From the NCBI GenBank assembly GCA_022575985.1, contig JAKSXM010000007.1:2916501-2980500 (forward strand): a stretch of 64,000 nt of DNA, given 5' to 3'. This DNA is from Anagrus nilaparvatae. Lineage: Eukaryota; Arthropoda; Insecta; Hymenoptera; Mymaridae. Below are positions 35,408-45,496 of the stretch, piece after piece; within the stretch, counting starts at the first letter, position 1, and each line of letters starts with the position of its first letter. The position numbers and the translations under genes were made by a program. The notes below the pieces were generated by a model. It saw nothing but the letters and a program-made list of their open reading frames with translations. It was not told where the DNA came from and ran no database searches.

Positions 35408-35603
35408 GATTGTAGGAGTAGTTTTTTCTCTGCTTGTATAATTTTTAGAATTACTTTGGTTTTACCATATTTGTCGAAAATAAAATGCCTGCACAATTTC
35501 AAAAGAATTAGAAAATAAGTATTTATAAAATAAAAGCTCAGCCTTCAAAAAAAATTTTTCAAGAAATTTAATGAAATTATTTTATTGCGTGATTTTATTC
35601 AAG
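35408..35603 (+). pseudogene. Relic of a second IR copy, 3' end only
   Basis: This segment matches 34897-35095, the sequence of TM3 and the tail of the IR gene: gtagttttttctctgcttgt against ataattatttctctacttgc, ttagaattactttggtttta against ttagaattgctttggtttta, then aaagctcagcctt and gaaattattttatt in the same order. Stops and small deletions break the frame. It is the remainder of a tandem duplicate, in the same orientation. Confidence 0.75.
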
Positions 35604-35663
35604 TCACTGTTTAGAAATATTAAGATTTAAAAAAATTAAAATTATCATTAAACTTGTATTTAA

Positions 35664-35923
35664 CCCTCCCCAGTCTTCGTTGATTTTCCCACCCACCCTG
35701 GTCTTCGTGGGACACACAAATTTCGTACGACTTTGGCCAAATTCAAAGTTTTAAATCGGTGTAAATTTTTTTAAAGTATTTAGTACAACTATTCAATAAT
35801 ATATTCTCCCGAAAGTTTTGTCCAAAAATTTTTAAAGGAAAACCCAGGAGACATTTTTAAGCATCGCTAAACGTGGGAGATTGTCAAAATTTCGATTCTT
35901 CGACCTACGAAGACCGCGGAGGG
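35664..35923. mobile_element. piggyBac-type MITE, 260 bp, between TTAA sites
   Basis: Begins ccctccccagtcttcgt and ends acgaagaccgcggaggg, an inverted repeat of about 17 bases, directly flanked by TTAA at 35660-35663 and 35924-35927. TTAA duplication and CCC/GGG ends are the signature of piggyBac elements. No coding capacity. Confidence 0.8.
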
Positions 35924-36170
35924 TTAAAAAATGTATTTGCAAAATAATTTATTTTTTATAATTTAATAAATTATATCGTGTTATTATTAAAGTCTCCTGG
36001 ACAGAAAATTAATGGGGTTCTAGGAGGTCTTAAATACCCCCATTGATTCTATGTCCAGGAATATCTTTTTATTTAAGGACCAAAGAATCTTATATAAAAT
36101 AATAAAAATTTTTTAAAATTTTAGCGAAATAAATTTATTTCATTTTTTGAGAAAAAAAATTTATAACTTA

Positions 36171-37170
36171 CAAGGGGAGTTCAATACATTTGGAACACCG
36201 AATTACACCAAATGGTTATGGATGAGTTTGTTATGTTGAAAAAACATGCCGATTACCCTCCGTTCCTTCCAATGGGCCTTCTGGGCCTAGAAACGCAGGG
36301 CTCAATGTTATAAAATAGGATTTTTTGGTAATTTTCAAAGAAACGCCAAAACCTCGCAAGTTAACCAAAACTCTTCTGGATGGTCTCATTTTTTTGGTTT
36401 AAGTATCACCTTTCATACGCCGTAAACCGCAATTTATTATCACTAATTCTCTCATCACTATAGCCAATTAACCAAACGGTCATTTTTAGCTAAAAATGAC
36501 CATTTTTTAAAATGCTGCCAAATTTGTAATTTCTGACGAAAATGGGTTTTATAGGTCTGAAAAAATTTGTACAAGCTTCAAGTTTCCAAAACTTCTTGAC
36601 TTTACCTTTTGCAATTATTTGTTAACCAGATATGATAATTTGAAGTCACAGTCCCAATTTTACGATTTTTTAAAAAATCTCATTTTTAATGCTAACTTTG
36701 AAGAGCCATTTCTTAAAAACGAATCAAGGAAATGAGACGAGCAAAAAATGTTTGGAAACTTGAAGCTTGTACAAATTTTTTCAGACCTATAAAACCCATT
36801 TTCGTCAGAAATTATAAATTTGGCAGCATTTTAAAAATTGGTCATTTTTAGCTAAAAATGACCGTTTGGTTAATTGGCTATAGTGATGAGAAAATTAGTG
36901 ATAATAAATTGCGGTTTACGGCGTATGAAAGGTGATACTTAAACCAAAAAAATGAGACCATCCAGAAGAGTTTTGGTTAACTTGCGAGGTTTTGGCGTTT
37001 CTTTGAAAATTACCAAAAAATCCTATTTTATAACATTGAGCCCTGCGTTTCTAGGCCCAGAAAGCCCATTGGAAGTAACGGAGGGTAGTCGGCATGTTTT
37101 TTCAACATAACAAACTCATCCATAACCATTTGGTGTAATTCGGTGTTCCAAATGTATTGAACTCCCCTTG
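36171..37170. mobile_element. Complete 1000-bp foldback element, copy 2
   Basis: Starts caaggggagttcaatacatt and ends with its inverse, flanked by TTA on both sides (36168-36170 and 37171-37173). A TTA duplication fits PIF/Harbinger-type insertion (TWA), though other families also make 3-base duplications. The two arms of roughly 470 bases are nearly identical around a small centre near 36670. It is the intact version of the truncated copy at 4205-5018. No protein encoded. Confidence 0.9.
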
Positions 37171-37173
37171 TTA

Positions 37174-37679
37174 GTTATAAGTTTAAGGACGCTCTGTCCA
37201 CCACTTGGTGTTTTTTGCGCAGTTTATTTGTAACTAAAATATTTTAACCATATATTTATTTATAATAATTTTTTAATGAAAGAATCAATGCTTTTTAGAA
37301 TTTGATACAAGAATGTAAAAAAAAAATTAAAAATGTTTATTTGTTTAAACAAATACGACCTGTTAAATTTTTGAAATTTTCGGGTCATAAAAGCCTGAGT
37401 TCCCAGATCTGGGCTACTTGGATCAAAATTCTGCTTGGCTCATATTGAAGATCATTCAATTCTAGGTGGAGGTATCTTGGGAAATTTTTCGCTAAACCTT
37501 TTCAGTAATGAGTTATACCTATTTGTTTATAAATTGTAGAGAATTTTTAACTTTTTTTTTAAAAACAATTAGCTGTAACTAATTAAAAAGCTGTAACCTT
37601 CTCTGAAGAGGCCCCCAAAAAAAAAAAAAATATTATCATACCCACGAGATTGGTTAGTTTTAATTCTTTTTATTGAATT
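37174..37679. other. AT-rich spacer with a poly-A tailed stretch
   Basis: ggcccccaaaaaaaaaaaaaa at about 37611-37631 resembles the end of the R1-like tail at 41424-41442 (ggggccc then A run) and may be another short 3' fragment of it. Otherwise nothing is recognised. Confidence 0.35.
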
Positions 37680-38610
37680 TAAGATTTTTTTTCTTTAATC
37701 ATTTCTAATTTCATTTCAGTTTTAGTAGATATTATTTTATTAGAACATGAATCTATATTTCAGCTAATATAGGTACTATGAAAGAAATCTTCAAAATTAT
37801 TTAATAATTCATGATCATCTTCATAAACTTTATCATTACAGTGCATATCTATAGGTATTTCATTTTTCTTTTTATTGTCCAGATATGACCAATAAGGTTT
37901 CTGATCAATTTTTATATCCTTTTCAATTTTTGAAATATACTCATTATATTCAAGATTATAGATATATTTACAATATTTCCTTTGTTTATTAAATTTTTTA
38001 TAGTAATAATACTTGTACATTGTGTTTTTTAGATTTTTTGTACTGTTTATGATAATTTTTTTTATTTTTAATAAACTCTTAAGTTTTTTTGAAAAAAATT
38101 TAGGAAATTTATATTTTATTAGTAGTGTTTTAGGAACTTCTTCTTGAATGATTTTATTAAGTGGATCAAAAAAAAATTTTACATTAATATTAATATCAAT
38201 ATTATTTAAATTATTATTCCAATCAATTAAACTTAATTTTTTAAAAATATATTCATAGTTTGCTTTCTTATAGTTGTAAAACATAGTTTTTTCAATATTG
38301 TCATGTATTAATTCAGTTTTAAGTTTGATATCTAATGGTGGATGTAAGATGTCAACTTTAATCAATGGATTAGAAGGTATTTTAATTTCAATCTTGGTAT
38401 TAAAGAATATTAAATCAAGTATATTACATTTGGCATTTTTATGATTATTAAATTGAAGTAGTTTTAAATCTTAGAGGTTGATGTAAAGGAATTTAGCTAT
38501 TTCATTAATTTCATTAATTTGGTTATTTGTGATAATTTTCATTTCATTGTCTTTGTTAGTTATATATAAAAATATTTGATTTGTGGAAATATTAACATTT
38601 TTTTTTTCTG
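37680..38610 (-). pseudogene. Non-LTR retrotransposon fragment: endonuclease end and linker
   Basis: On the minus strand the C-terminal part of an AP-type endonuclease domain (CNILDLIFFN, then DILHPPLDIK) leads into the linker that precedes reverse transcriptase in Jockey/CR1-like LINEs: ANYEYIFKKLSLIDWNNNL, FFDPLNKIIQEEVPKTL, KPYWSYLDNKK and LLNNFEDFFHSTY. One frame of 201 codons is open (38365-37760), but a TAA lies upstream at about 38470 and a TGA follows the open part, so it is dead. The reverse transcriptase itself is absent: the copy is truncated on both sides. Confidence 0.75.
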
Positions 38611-39689
38611 GATGGTTCAGAACGTTGAAAATTTTTGTTCAATTCACGAAATTCTTTTGAATATTACTGATTTTATAACGTATTTTTTTCGAAAATAAAT
38701 TTTAAATCGCGCTTTTAAAATAATTTATCAAGCTCAAAATTATTCCAAAAATTATTTCAATTTAGAGGTTAAAAATTTTAATTCACATCGACCCTTGAAT
38801 GTGGCTTGACCTGATCGAAAGATATCTTTTTAGTTTTTGACGGTTGTTTATTGACTCATTAAGCAACGGTATTTAATTGATAACACACAATTGACTAAAT
38901 AAAAACAAAAATTAGTTTTTTTTTAAATTTATATTTTATAATTTTTTTAATTATAAAATTTATTACTGCGCCATTTATGGCGCCGTTTCTTATTTAAATC
39001 TTAGAAACACATTATTGAATTATACAAGATGTATACAACATATCTATATTTTAAAAAAAGTAAATAGCAATTATTTTTCCATAATTTTGAAAAGATCTCG
39101 TAAACTTGAAAACAGCCCTGGGTAGAGTAGTATAATAGAAATGAAAAATAGCATAAAAATTAATAATAAAATAAAAATATTAATAAATAAATTATTTTCC
39201 TACTTTTCTGTTAAATTTAGTTTAATTAAACTACACAAAAATAATCTAAAATTATAGCATTATTTTGTTAGTTAATGTTAGTTAAATTGATTTGTGTGTG
39301 TTTCAAAAATAACTTAAATAAGAATTATAAATAAAAAAGAAACAGGAAGTATTTGTGTTAAGTTTTATTTTTTATTTAAAATAACCTTTAGAGGTACCTG
39401 ACTTTAAATATTGAAATCTTAGGGCTTTTTTTTGGCTATTGACTCTAATTATTCTGCTCTAGTTTAACTTCAAAACATCTAATATTAAAAATAACTAACC
39501 ACCGGATAACTGATATAAGACTTGTTATTTTCATTTGGAACCTTTCTAAAAAGGGCCGATGGTTTTTTTTGCATTTGATGCGTGGCCTCAGCCACATGTT
39601 CCAAAAATCAATAAATCACAGACATACAACAAATTCAATCACTAAGGTCACAAACATACACAAACATACAAAGAGAAATCAAAACTTAC
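38611..39689. other. AT-rich intergenic sequence, nothing recognised
   Basis: No frames of note; a small palindrome (gccatttatggc, about 38971-38982) only. Confidence 0.45.
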
Positions 39690-40420
39690 AATCATGTGAG
39701 CACCTTGTGCCCAGGTGACTTTTCCTGGCCAATAATATCAATGTCTACCTCTTCAAGCCTACGAGCTCGGAAAATTTCACCAAGCGATTCAAACAATCGC
39801 AGCTTACGAGCTGCTTCAATGAGGATTCAATGTCCGAAAGCCATGGACTCCTCCAACTGCACAAAGCACATCAGCAACAATCAAACCAGGAAACAATCTC
39901 ATACACAGCATAGCGAAGGTGTCAAGGAAGCCACGTGCGTGAAGGCTGAAGTCAAGATAGCGAATTCTGCTTTGGCCAGAGTCGCGGTTATATTTACAGG
40001 CCTTCGCTGACTTCGACCTCGTACACTAATTGGAGCGCGCGCGACAAATTCGTTACTAAGTTCACCAAGCATGCTATAAGCTAAGGCAGCAAAGGCGATA
40101 GCAAAGAAATGTTATAGTCGCTATGAGTAAAAGGAGCAAAGGGAACCAAGGCGATCAGAAATGTTATAGCCGATATGAACAAAACAAGCAAAGATGATCG
40201 CAAAGAAATGTTATAGCCGCTACGAGCAAAAGGAGCAAAGATGATCGCAAAGCGCCGCTAAGCTAGGTAGGTGTGACATGGCTATGTCGGAGACTAAGCA
40301 CGGACGAGCTTGTCAGAGTGCAGGAACAATCAGAAAACGTGGCAAAGCTATGTCAAAGACTACGCGCGTCCGAGCTCGCCAGTGTTCAGGGAACAACTCA
40401 TATAATTTTCCTTTATCTTT
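39690..40420. repeat. GC-rich island with two families of tandem repeats
   Basis: Base composition is far richer in G and C than the surroundings. About 40080-40262 holds three to four units of about 50 bases built on gcaaagaaatgttatagccgctacga. About 40275-40395 holds two units of about 63 bases built on gctatgtcRRagactaMgcRcgKMcgagct. 39696-40010 is open on the plus strand for 104 codons with unusual Ser/Lys/Ala-rich composition, no recognised domain. The source may be an unrecognised mobile element or transferred DNA. Confidence 0.5.
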
Positions 40421-40506
40421 TTTATTGGCTAAAAGAAACAAGATTTTATAAACAGTATTACTAATTCTGAACCATATATAGGCCAAATTAATTTCTTTGC
40501 AGGTTC

Positions 40507-40914
40507 CAATGAATTAATAGAACATCACAAAAGCAACACAATTAATCTAAATGTAACAGTTCTTATTTTGTCTCTGAAACATTTTTTTTTAATTTTAGTA
40601 ATTATCAATAACCGAGTCAAGATGTTATTTTTAGATTAAAAGTTTCTGTATCAAATTGGGATTCTATAATACTGGAGTCTTAAAGTTTGTTTTTCCTAGT
40701 TCTATTTACTTATTAAAACTAAGAAATACAAACTTTATGATTCATATTATTCAGGTTTTTAATTTTAAACAGTAATTTTTTTGCTAAAAGTAACATCTTG
40801 TTTTGGTTATTGATAATAACTATAATTATAAGAACAAATATTACAGAATCAAAACAAGAAATACATTAATTAAATTAGTTGTGTTGCTTTTGTATAGTTC
40901 TATTTATTCATTAA
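40507..40914. mobile_element. Old foldback element, about 400 bp
   Basis: Inverted arms: tagaacatcacaaaagcaac (40518 on) against gttgtgttgctttt...gttcta (about 40878-40902), and attatcaataaccgagtcaa against ttggttattgataat. The arms differ at many positions, so this is an older insertion. Confidence 0.65.
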
Positions 40915-41017
40915 AACCTATCGACTATAATTATTCATTAATATTTTAAATTTTAACCTGATCATGATCAACCTGCACGTTTCTTAGGCTAGCTTCAAAA
41001 CATATAAATTTGGATAA

Positions 41018-41442
41018 CTCGTATTCTCCGAAGGAGTCGTCCCGGAAATTCTGCGCAGTGCCGCTAACTGGTACAGTGTGGCAGAGTACGTACGGGCGAC
41101 ACTGATTGGAAAAAAGGAGGAAGGTTTCCTCTCGTAGGAAAATCTCCTCCTTTATATGTATGGCAAAGAAATGCCTTGGCTGCATTGTTTCCGGACCGAA
41201 GTAATACCTAAACAGGGAGTCCCGCTCCGGATTCTTTGATATTGTCATAAATGCAGGAGGGTGGGGAGTTTAGTGGGTATTGTAATTCCTCAATTGTGTA
41301 TATCTGGGCAACCCCAGATACAAATTTGAGGTTGAGTCCCACATAACCATACAGTACGCGGTGTATGGTATGCGTAAATGCATTCTCCTCATCCTACGAA
41401 AAAGGCCCCTTCTTGAAGGGGCCCAAAAAAAAAAAAAAAAAA
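41018..41442 (+). mobile_element. R1-like LINE, 3' end with poly-A tail
   Basis: 41018-41137 is an open plus-strand frame ending in TAG and reading VVPEILRSAANWYSVAEYV and then ATLIGKKEEG, like the C-terminus of R1-clade reverse-transcriptase proteins. The 3' UTR follows (gagtttagtgggtattg, gagtcccacataacc, tatgcgtaaatgcattctcc, catcctacg) with a hairpin (ggccccttcttgaaggggcc) and an A run (41424-41442). The longer minus-strand frame over 40946-41248 is only its shadow. The clade name is from memory of the motif, not a search. Confidence 0.6.
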
Positions 41443-41737
41443 TTATTATGGTTCTTTATTTGAAATCACAAAATATATTACATTCAATCAACATATATGT
41501 CAATATTATATACATAAATATTCAATAGGATAAATTAAATTAAATCACAATTATATACAAATTTACAATAAAAATAAATAAGAAAAATTTTATCAACAAT
41601 ATACAATAACATCAATTAGTCAATTTGTCAATGAATCAATTGCTCAATTTGTCAACAATTTAATAGGGCATATTAACCTGCTGTTGATTAGCTATCATCT
41701 GATTTATATAATATCCACTTAGTCCCTTTTTACCTTT

Positions 41738-41778
41738 GCCAAAGTGCCAAAGTGCCAAAGTGCTAAAGTGCCAAAGTC
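41738..41778. repeat. Short tandem repeat (gccaaagt)n
   Basis: About five copies of gccaaagt, one with a substitution, in the 3' part of the decayed minus-strand LINE. Confidence 0.8.
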
Positions 41779-41779
41779 A

Positions 41780-42375
41780 CGTATACATGGGGGAATATTA
41801 TTTCAGAATTTAGTTTACTTTATTTGAACAAAATATAGACTCCAGTCAGTTCTCACACGTGGATATAGTGCTCCCCAAAGTTTATTTTTGTATGTAGAGA
41901 TTTGTTGTACGCAACTTTTGGAGTGATAAGACGAGTTAATAGAAGCCTGTATTTTATAGAATAAGAATTATGTATTCAATAATTGTGTGTTTTATTTGTA
42001 TTAAATAAACTCAAAGTGTTATTATTGTGTTTGAACCCTGACTATTCTGACAAAATTTTATACCACGATCATTTTATACCACGCGTGGTCACTGATTCAG
42101 GATCTTAGTCTTTTACGAGGACCATGAGTGGGTTTGTCAGATTTATATTTTTTGAAGAGAGGTAAAAGAAAAGGGGGTTCTTTTTATGTGCACTAGTCTG
42201 TACATCATTAATGAGGCAAAATAATCAGTACATGTGGAGGTGGTCTCCAGTGTAGTCGTTTTTTATAAGGTGTAATGTGATCACTTCTTTTCATACGAAA
42301 AATATAACGAATTCCAGAGTTAGCTAGTCTCTGGAGCTGCGAATGCTGTTCTGCAGTAATATTAGAATAAACTAC
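41780..42375 (-). pseudogene. Decayed LINE, C-terminal part of the reverse-transcriptase protein
   Basis: The minus strand reads VVYSNITAEQHSQLQRLANS followed by GIRYIF and KRSDHITPYKKRLHW. This is the conserved C-terminal segment of Jockey/CR1-type LINE proteins (a QLQxLQNxxIRxI...DHITPY.xxLxW pattern). Stops follow after ILPH. It continues the frame of the segment at 43438-44180, from which it is separated by an insertion (42376-43437). Confidence 0.7.
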
Positions 42376-43437
42376 TATGACCGGAGTCATACGTGACCAA
42401 AAAGATATAATTTTAAATATTTAGATCCGAAAATAAATAAATGTCATCAATACGATTCTGTGCAACAACAGCCATATTGGACCTACCTTGTATTGTTGTT
42501 GTTGCCAGAAGACCCTGAAAATAAAGTATTTGGAGGGGAGGTATAAATGAATATTTATATAGACAAAATTTAATAATGAAACAAAGATAATTAATATTTA
42601 TTTATTAAAACTTACTATTTACAAAAAAATAAAGTTGAGCGCCACGGTTTAATAAAACCGGAAATTATAACCAAACAAATCGAAATGGGTTGATTTTAAT
42701 GCCAAAAGGGTTAATGATCTAAATATTAAAAATTAAAGGGAGAGCAAGAGATGATTTCGGGTCGTTACTTCCTTATAACAATTAATAGCCTAAAATTACA
42801 TAAATACTAAATATAAATACTAAAAATACCTAAAATCTACACCGTAAGAGCACATTCGCACGCATTATCTAGAAGATGTTTTACCTTACTTCCTGATGTC
42901 GTCTTTGGCTAATTTCGATACTCCCTGATGTAGTTGACCAAACCAAAATAGTTACACTAATTAATCCAAAGAAAAGATACAGGAAACTCACTATAAATTC
43001 GTAGAATATCCAGTATAGAAATGAATGAAAATCACAAATGGCGGAGTCAGCGACTGCGTGCTTATACTCCGGATTTAGATTAATCACGATTCACAAACAT
43101 TCGATATCGGTAATTAAATTATATTAAATTACCGAATCACACAAAATAATCTATATCACAAAATCACAATGGATAAGAATTATCCAGACCAAATAATTGA
43201 ATATATTTAAAAAATATGTAAAAATAAGAGAGAGCTCTCGAAAAAGCGTGTTTTGTGGCTCAGAGACGAGCACGCACTGATCTGGTTCGATTTCAGTTCC
43301 TCCCTTATGGAAGTCCGAAACTGCATTCGTTCCAAAGAAACAAACGTGATAATAGCTCGAAAAAGCGCTTAAAAATCTAAAATTTAAAAATTAATTTTAT
43401 TTTAAAATTTTTATCAATGTGTCAGAAATTCTTCCTG
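42376..43437 (-). mobile_element. 1.06-kb insertion in the LINE, LTR-like
   Basis: The LINE frame breaks after YCNVV (43438) and resumes at VVYSN (about 42375). The inserted DNA on the minus strand starts gtgacaggaagaatttctga and ends ccggtcata, near-inverted tgacagg/tgaccgg ends. Flanking gtggt and gtagt would be a 5-base duplication with one change. The size and ends suggest a solo LTR of a Ty3/Gypsy-type element, but the classical TG...CA ends do not line up exactly, so the class stays open. No coding. Confidence 0.45.
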
Positions 43438-44180
43438 TCACACCACATTACAGTAGTCAAGATAGGGGACTACTAAAGCTTGTACTAACCGCTGGCGAAG
43501 TGCTTGAGATGTACAAGGTCTAATAGTTCTTAAGCAGTAAGGCACGCCATTTACTTTTTTAGTGACCTGCCGGAGTTGGATTTTCCATGAGAGAGTGCTA
43601 TCAAGAAAAATATCCAGGCTTATTACCTCATCAACAAACGGGACAGTATGACCACTAGAATTAACATGTATGGATGGAATATTCAGGTCCTTAAATAATT
43701 TGACTGTATTAGGGGAACCAAACACTATAGCTTGTGATTTTTTTTTGTTTAATGCTAAACAGTTTGTTTCCACCCATGTTGCCACTCTTTTTGCATAACT
43801 AGAAAGAACAGCCATACCTTGTTTTATTTCATGTGAGGGTACTTATGCATATATTTGAAGATCATCAGCATACAATAGTCTAGAAACATTAGTTTCACTT
43901 AGGTAATTTTGTAGCTCGTTCATATATATACAAAAAAGAAGATGCCCCAAAACAGAGCCTTAGGGAACCCTATTATACTACGAGATGTTGATGTTAAAGT
44001 TTTTGAAAGAACGCACAGGGATCGGTCAGTGAGATAAGACCAAAACCATTGTAGTGATTATTTGGAGAAGCCCATATCTTTGAGTTTTTTGAGGAGTTTT
44101 GATGGCGATACATCGTCAAAGGCGTTCGAGAATTTAAACTATAGAAGAAGTGTAGCCAGCTGCTTATCTTTTCCCATCCT
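43438..44180 (-). pseudogene. Decayed LINE reverse transcriptase, core with YADD box
   Basis: On the minus strand the reverse-transcriptase palm is readable in order: TDDIRMGKDKQLATLLL, FSNAFDDVSPSKLLKKLKD, then SRLLYADDLQIYA with the catalytic YADD, then VETNCLALNKKKSQAIVFGS, FLDSTLSWKIQL and RPCTSQALRQRLVQALVVPY. In-frame stops after LATLLL and after LQIYA and several frameshifts show that it is dead. It belongs with the pieces at 41780-42375 and 44613-44960: one Jockey/CR1-like LINE split by two later insertions. Confidence 0.82.
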
Positions 44181-44194
44181 AATATCATCAGTAA

Positions 44195-44612
44195 TAATAT
44201 TTATTTATTTTTATCTATTTATTTATTTATTTAGTTATTTATTAAAATGTTTATTTATTACCTTCTCTTTTGACGATATTAGGAAATGACGTATATTTTT
44301 TAGCTAATAGATATTTTATTGAAGATGACAGCACAAAAAGACGGAAATTTAATTAGATGGAATGACGGAGTCCTTAACCAGACTGGCGAGTCATTGGATG
44401 CAAGTCAAAAGATGGAGTTCACGACTAGAACTAAATGGCCTTGTACCTGTCCTGAAGTAATGTAAAAACGGTCCCGGGATAGGCTCGCAAATGGTAGGAA
44501 GGGAGCGAAGTTTTAGTAGGTAAAGGAAAGCTAAGTCGAGTCCCACGTAACTGTCAGTCCGGATGCTGAGCAGTATGCGTAAAGTATTTCTCCACTTCCT
44601 ACAAAAAAAAAA
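44195..44612 (+). mobile_element. R1-like LINE 3' fragment inserted in the LINE
   Basis: Shares gagtcccacgtaac, agtatgcgtaaagtatttct and cacttcctac + A run with the tail at 41250-41442, and the same upstream gaagttttagtaggta phrase. It is a second, 5'-truncated copy of that family, in plus orientation. An imperfect 14-base target duplication (aatatcatcagtaa, 44181-44194; aatattatcaataa, 44613-44626) bounds it. The left part is an (attt)n simple repeat. Confidence 0.6.
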
Positions 44613-44960
44613 AATATTATCAATAAGTTTAATTAGGTCAGTCTGAGTACTATGGTGCTTTCGAAACCCCGTTTGAAACGGGTCTAAAATTTTTGACTTA
44701 TTCAAGAAGCTGACTATCTGATTATGAGCAAGCTTTTCAAGAACCTTTGACAAAAAATATAGTAAAGCTATTCGCCGGAAATCTGATGTATGATGCTGTT
44801 CTTTAAATTACGTCAAGGACGAATAATGTTTCGGAAAGCTGGCACAATAGATTTAATATACTTGTTGGAAAAAACCATCAAAGCCTTTACGTTTTCTTAA
44901 CAGCCCTTCAAAAATAAAATGCCGATACTGAAAAGATGTTGCAGCAGCTAAATCTCGGGC
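44613..44960 (-). pseudogene. Decayed LINE, N-terminal part of the reverse transcriptase
   Basis: The minus strand reads SDFRRIALLYFLSKVLEKLA, then HNQIVSFLNKSKILDPFQTG and FRKHHSTQTDLIKLIDN: motifs 0-2 of the same Jockey/CR1-like LINE. Frameshifts occur just upstream (NKYIKSIVPAFRNIIRP is in another frame). The limit near 44960 is approximate. Confidence 0.75.
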
Positions 44961-45496
44961 AAAAAAATTAAAAAACCAGCTTCAGCAAAACTTAAAAATA
45001 TAGATAATAGAGAATCAAATATTGTCCACAATTTTCAGGATTACGTAGAAGAAAATAATATTTCGTAGTACTTGGAAATGATAATTTAAAATTCTAAAAT
45101 AAAAAAAATTTTGTCTTATAATTATTTTGCTTAAATATTTAATTTTTATTGCGTTAATTTGGATATTGATTTAGATATTAAATTTTTGAAAATTTAAAAA
45201 TTTGGAACTTATTTTTGAATATTTTAAATTTTAGATTTTTTAGATTTTGGATATTCTGGTTTGGATATTTTGTTTTGGATACTTTAATTTAGACATTTTG
45301 TCACCGAATAAATTTTCTTATATTATCTTCTTTTAACTACGGCTAAATCAATGAAAATTTAAAAATTTAAATTTTGGTCAAAACATAAATTTTGTTCTTT
45401 GCTTAAAATATAACTGTTTGTTATGTACCATGTACACTAACAATAAATTTTATTAATTAATTTAGAATTAAAAATAAATATATTAATTATTATTCA
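44961..45496. other. AT-rich spacer, nothing recognised
   Basis: Contains repeated tttggata/attttagattt phrases (about 45140-45300) but no gene; the end is the probable 3' UTR of the next gene. Confidence 0.45.

Noticed and set aside
40946..41248. A 100-codon minus-strand frame with mixed composition
   Set aside because: Lies antisense to the R1-like C-terminus and 3' UTR on the plus strand; no domain, so treated as a shadow.
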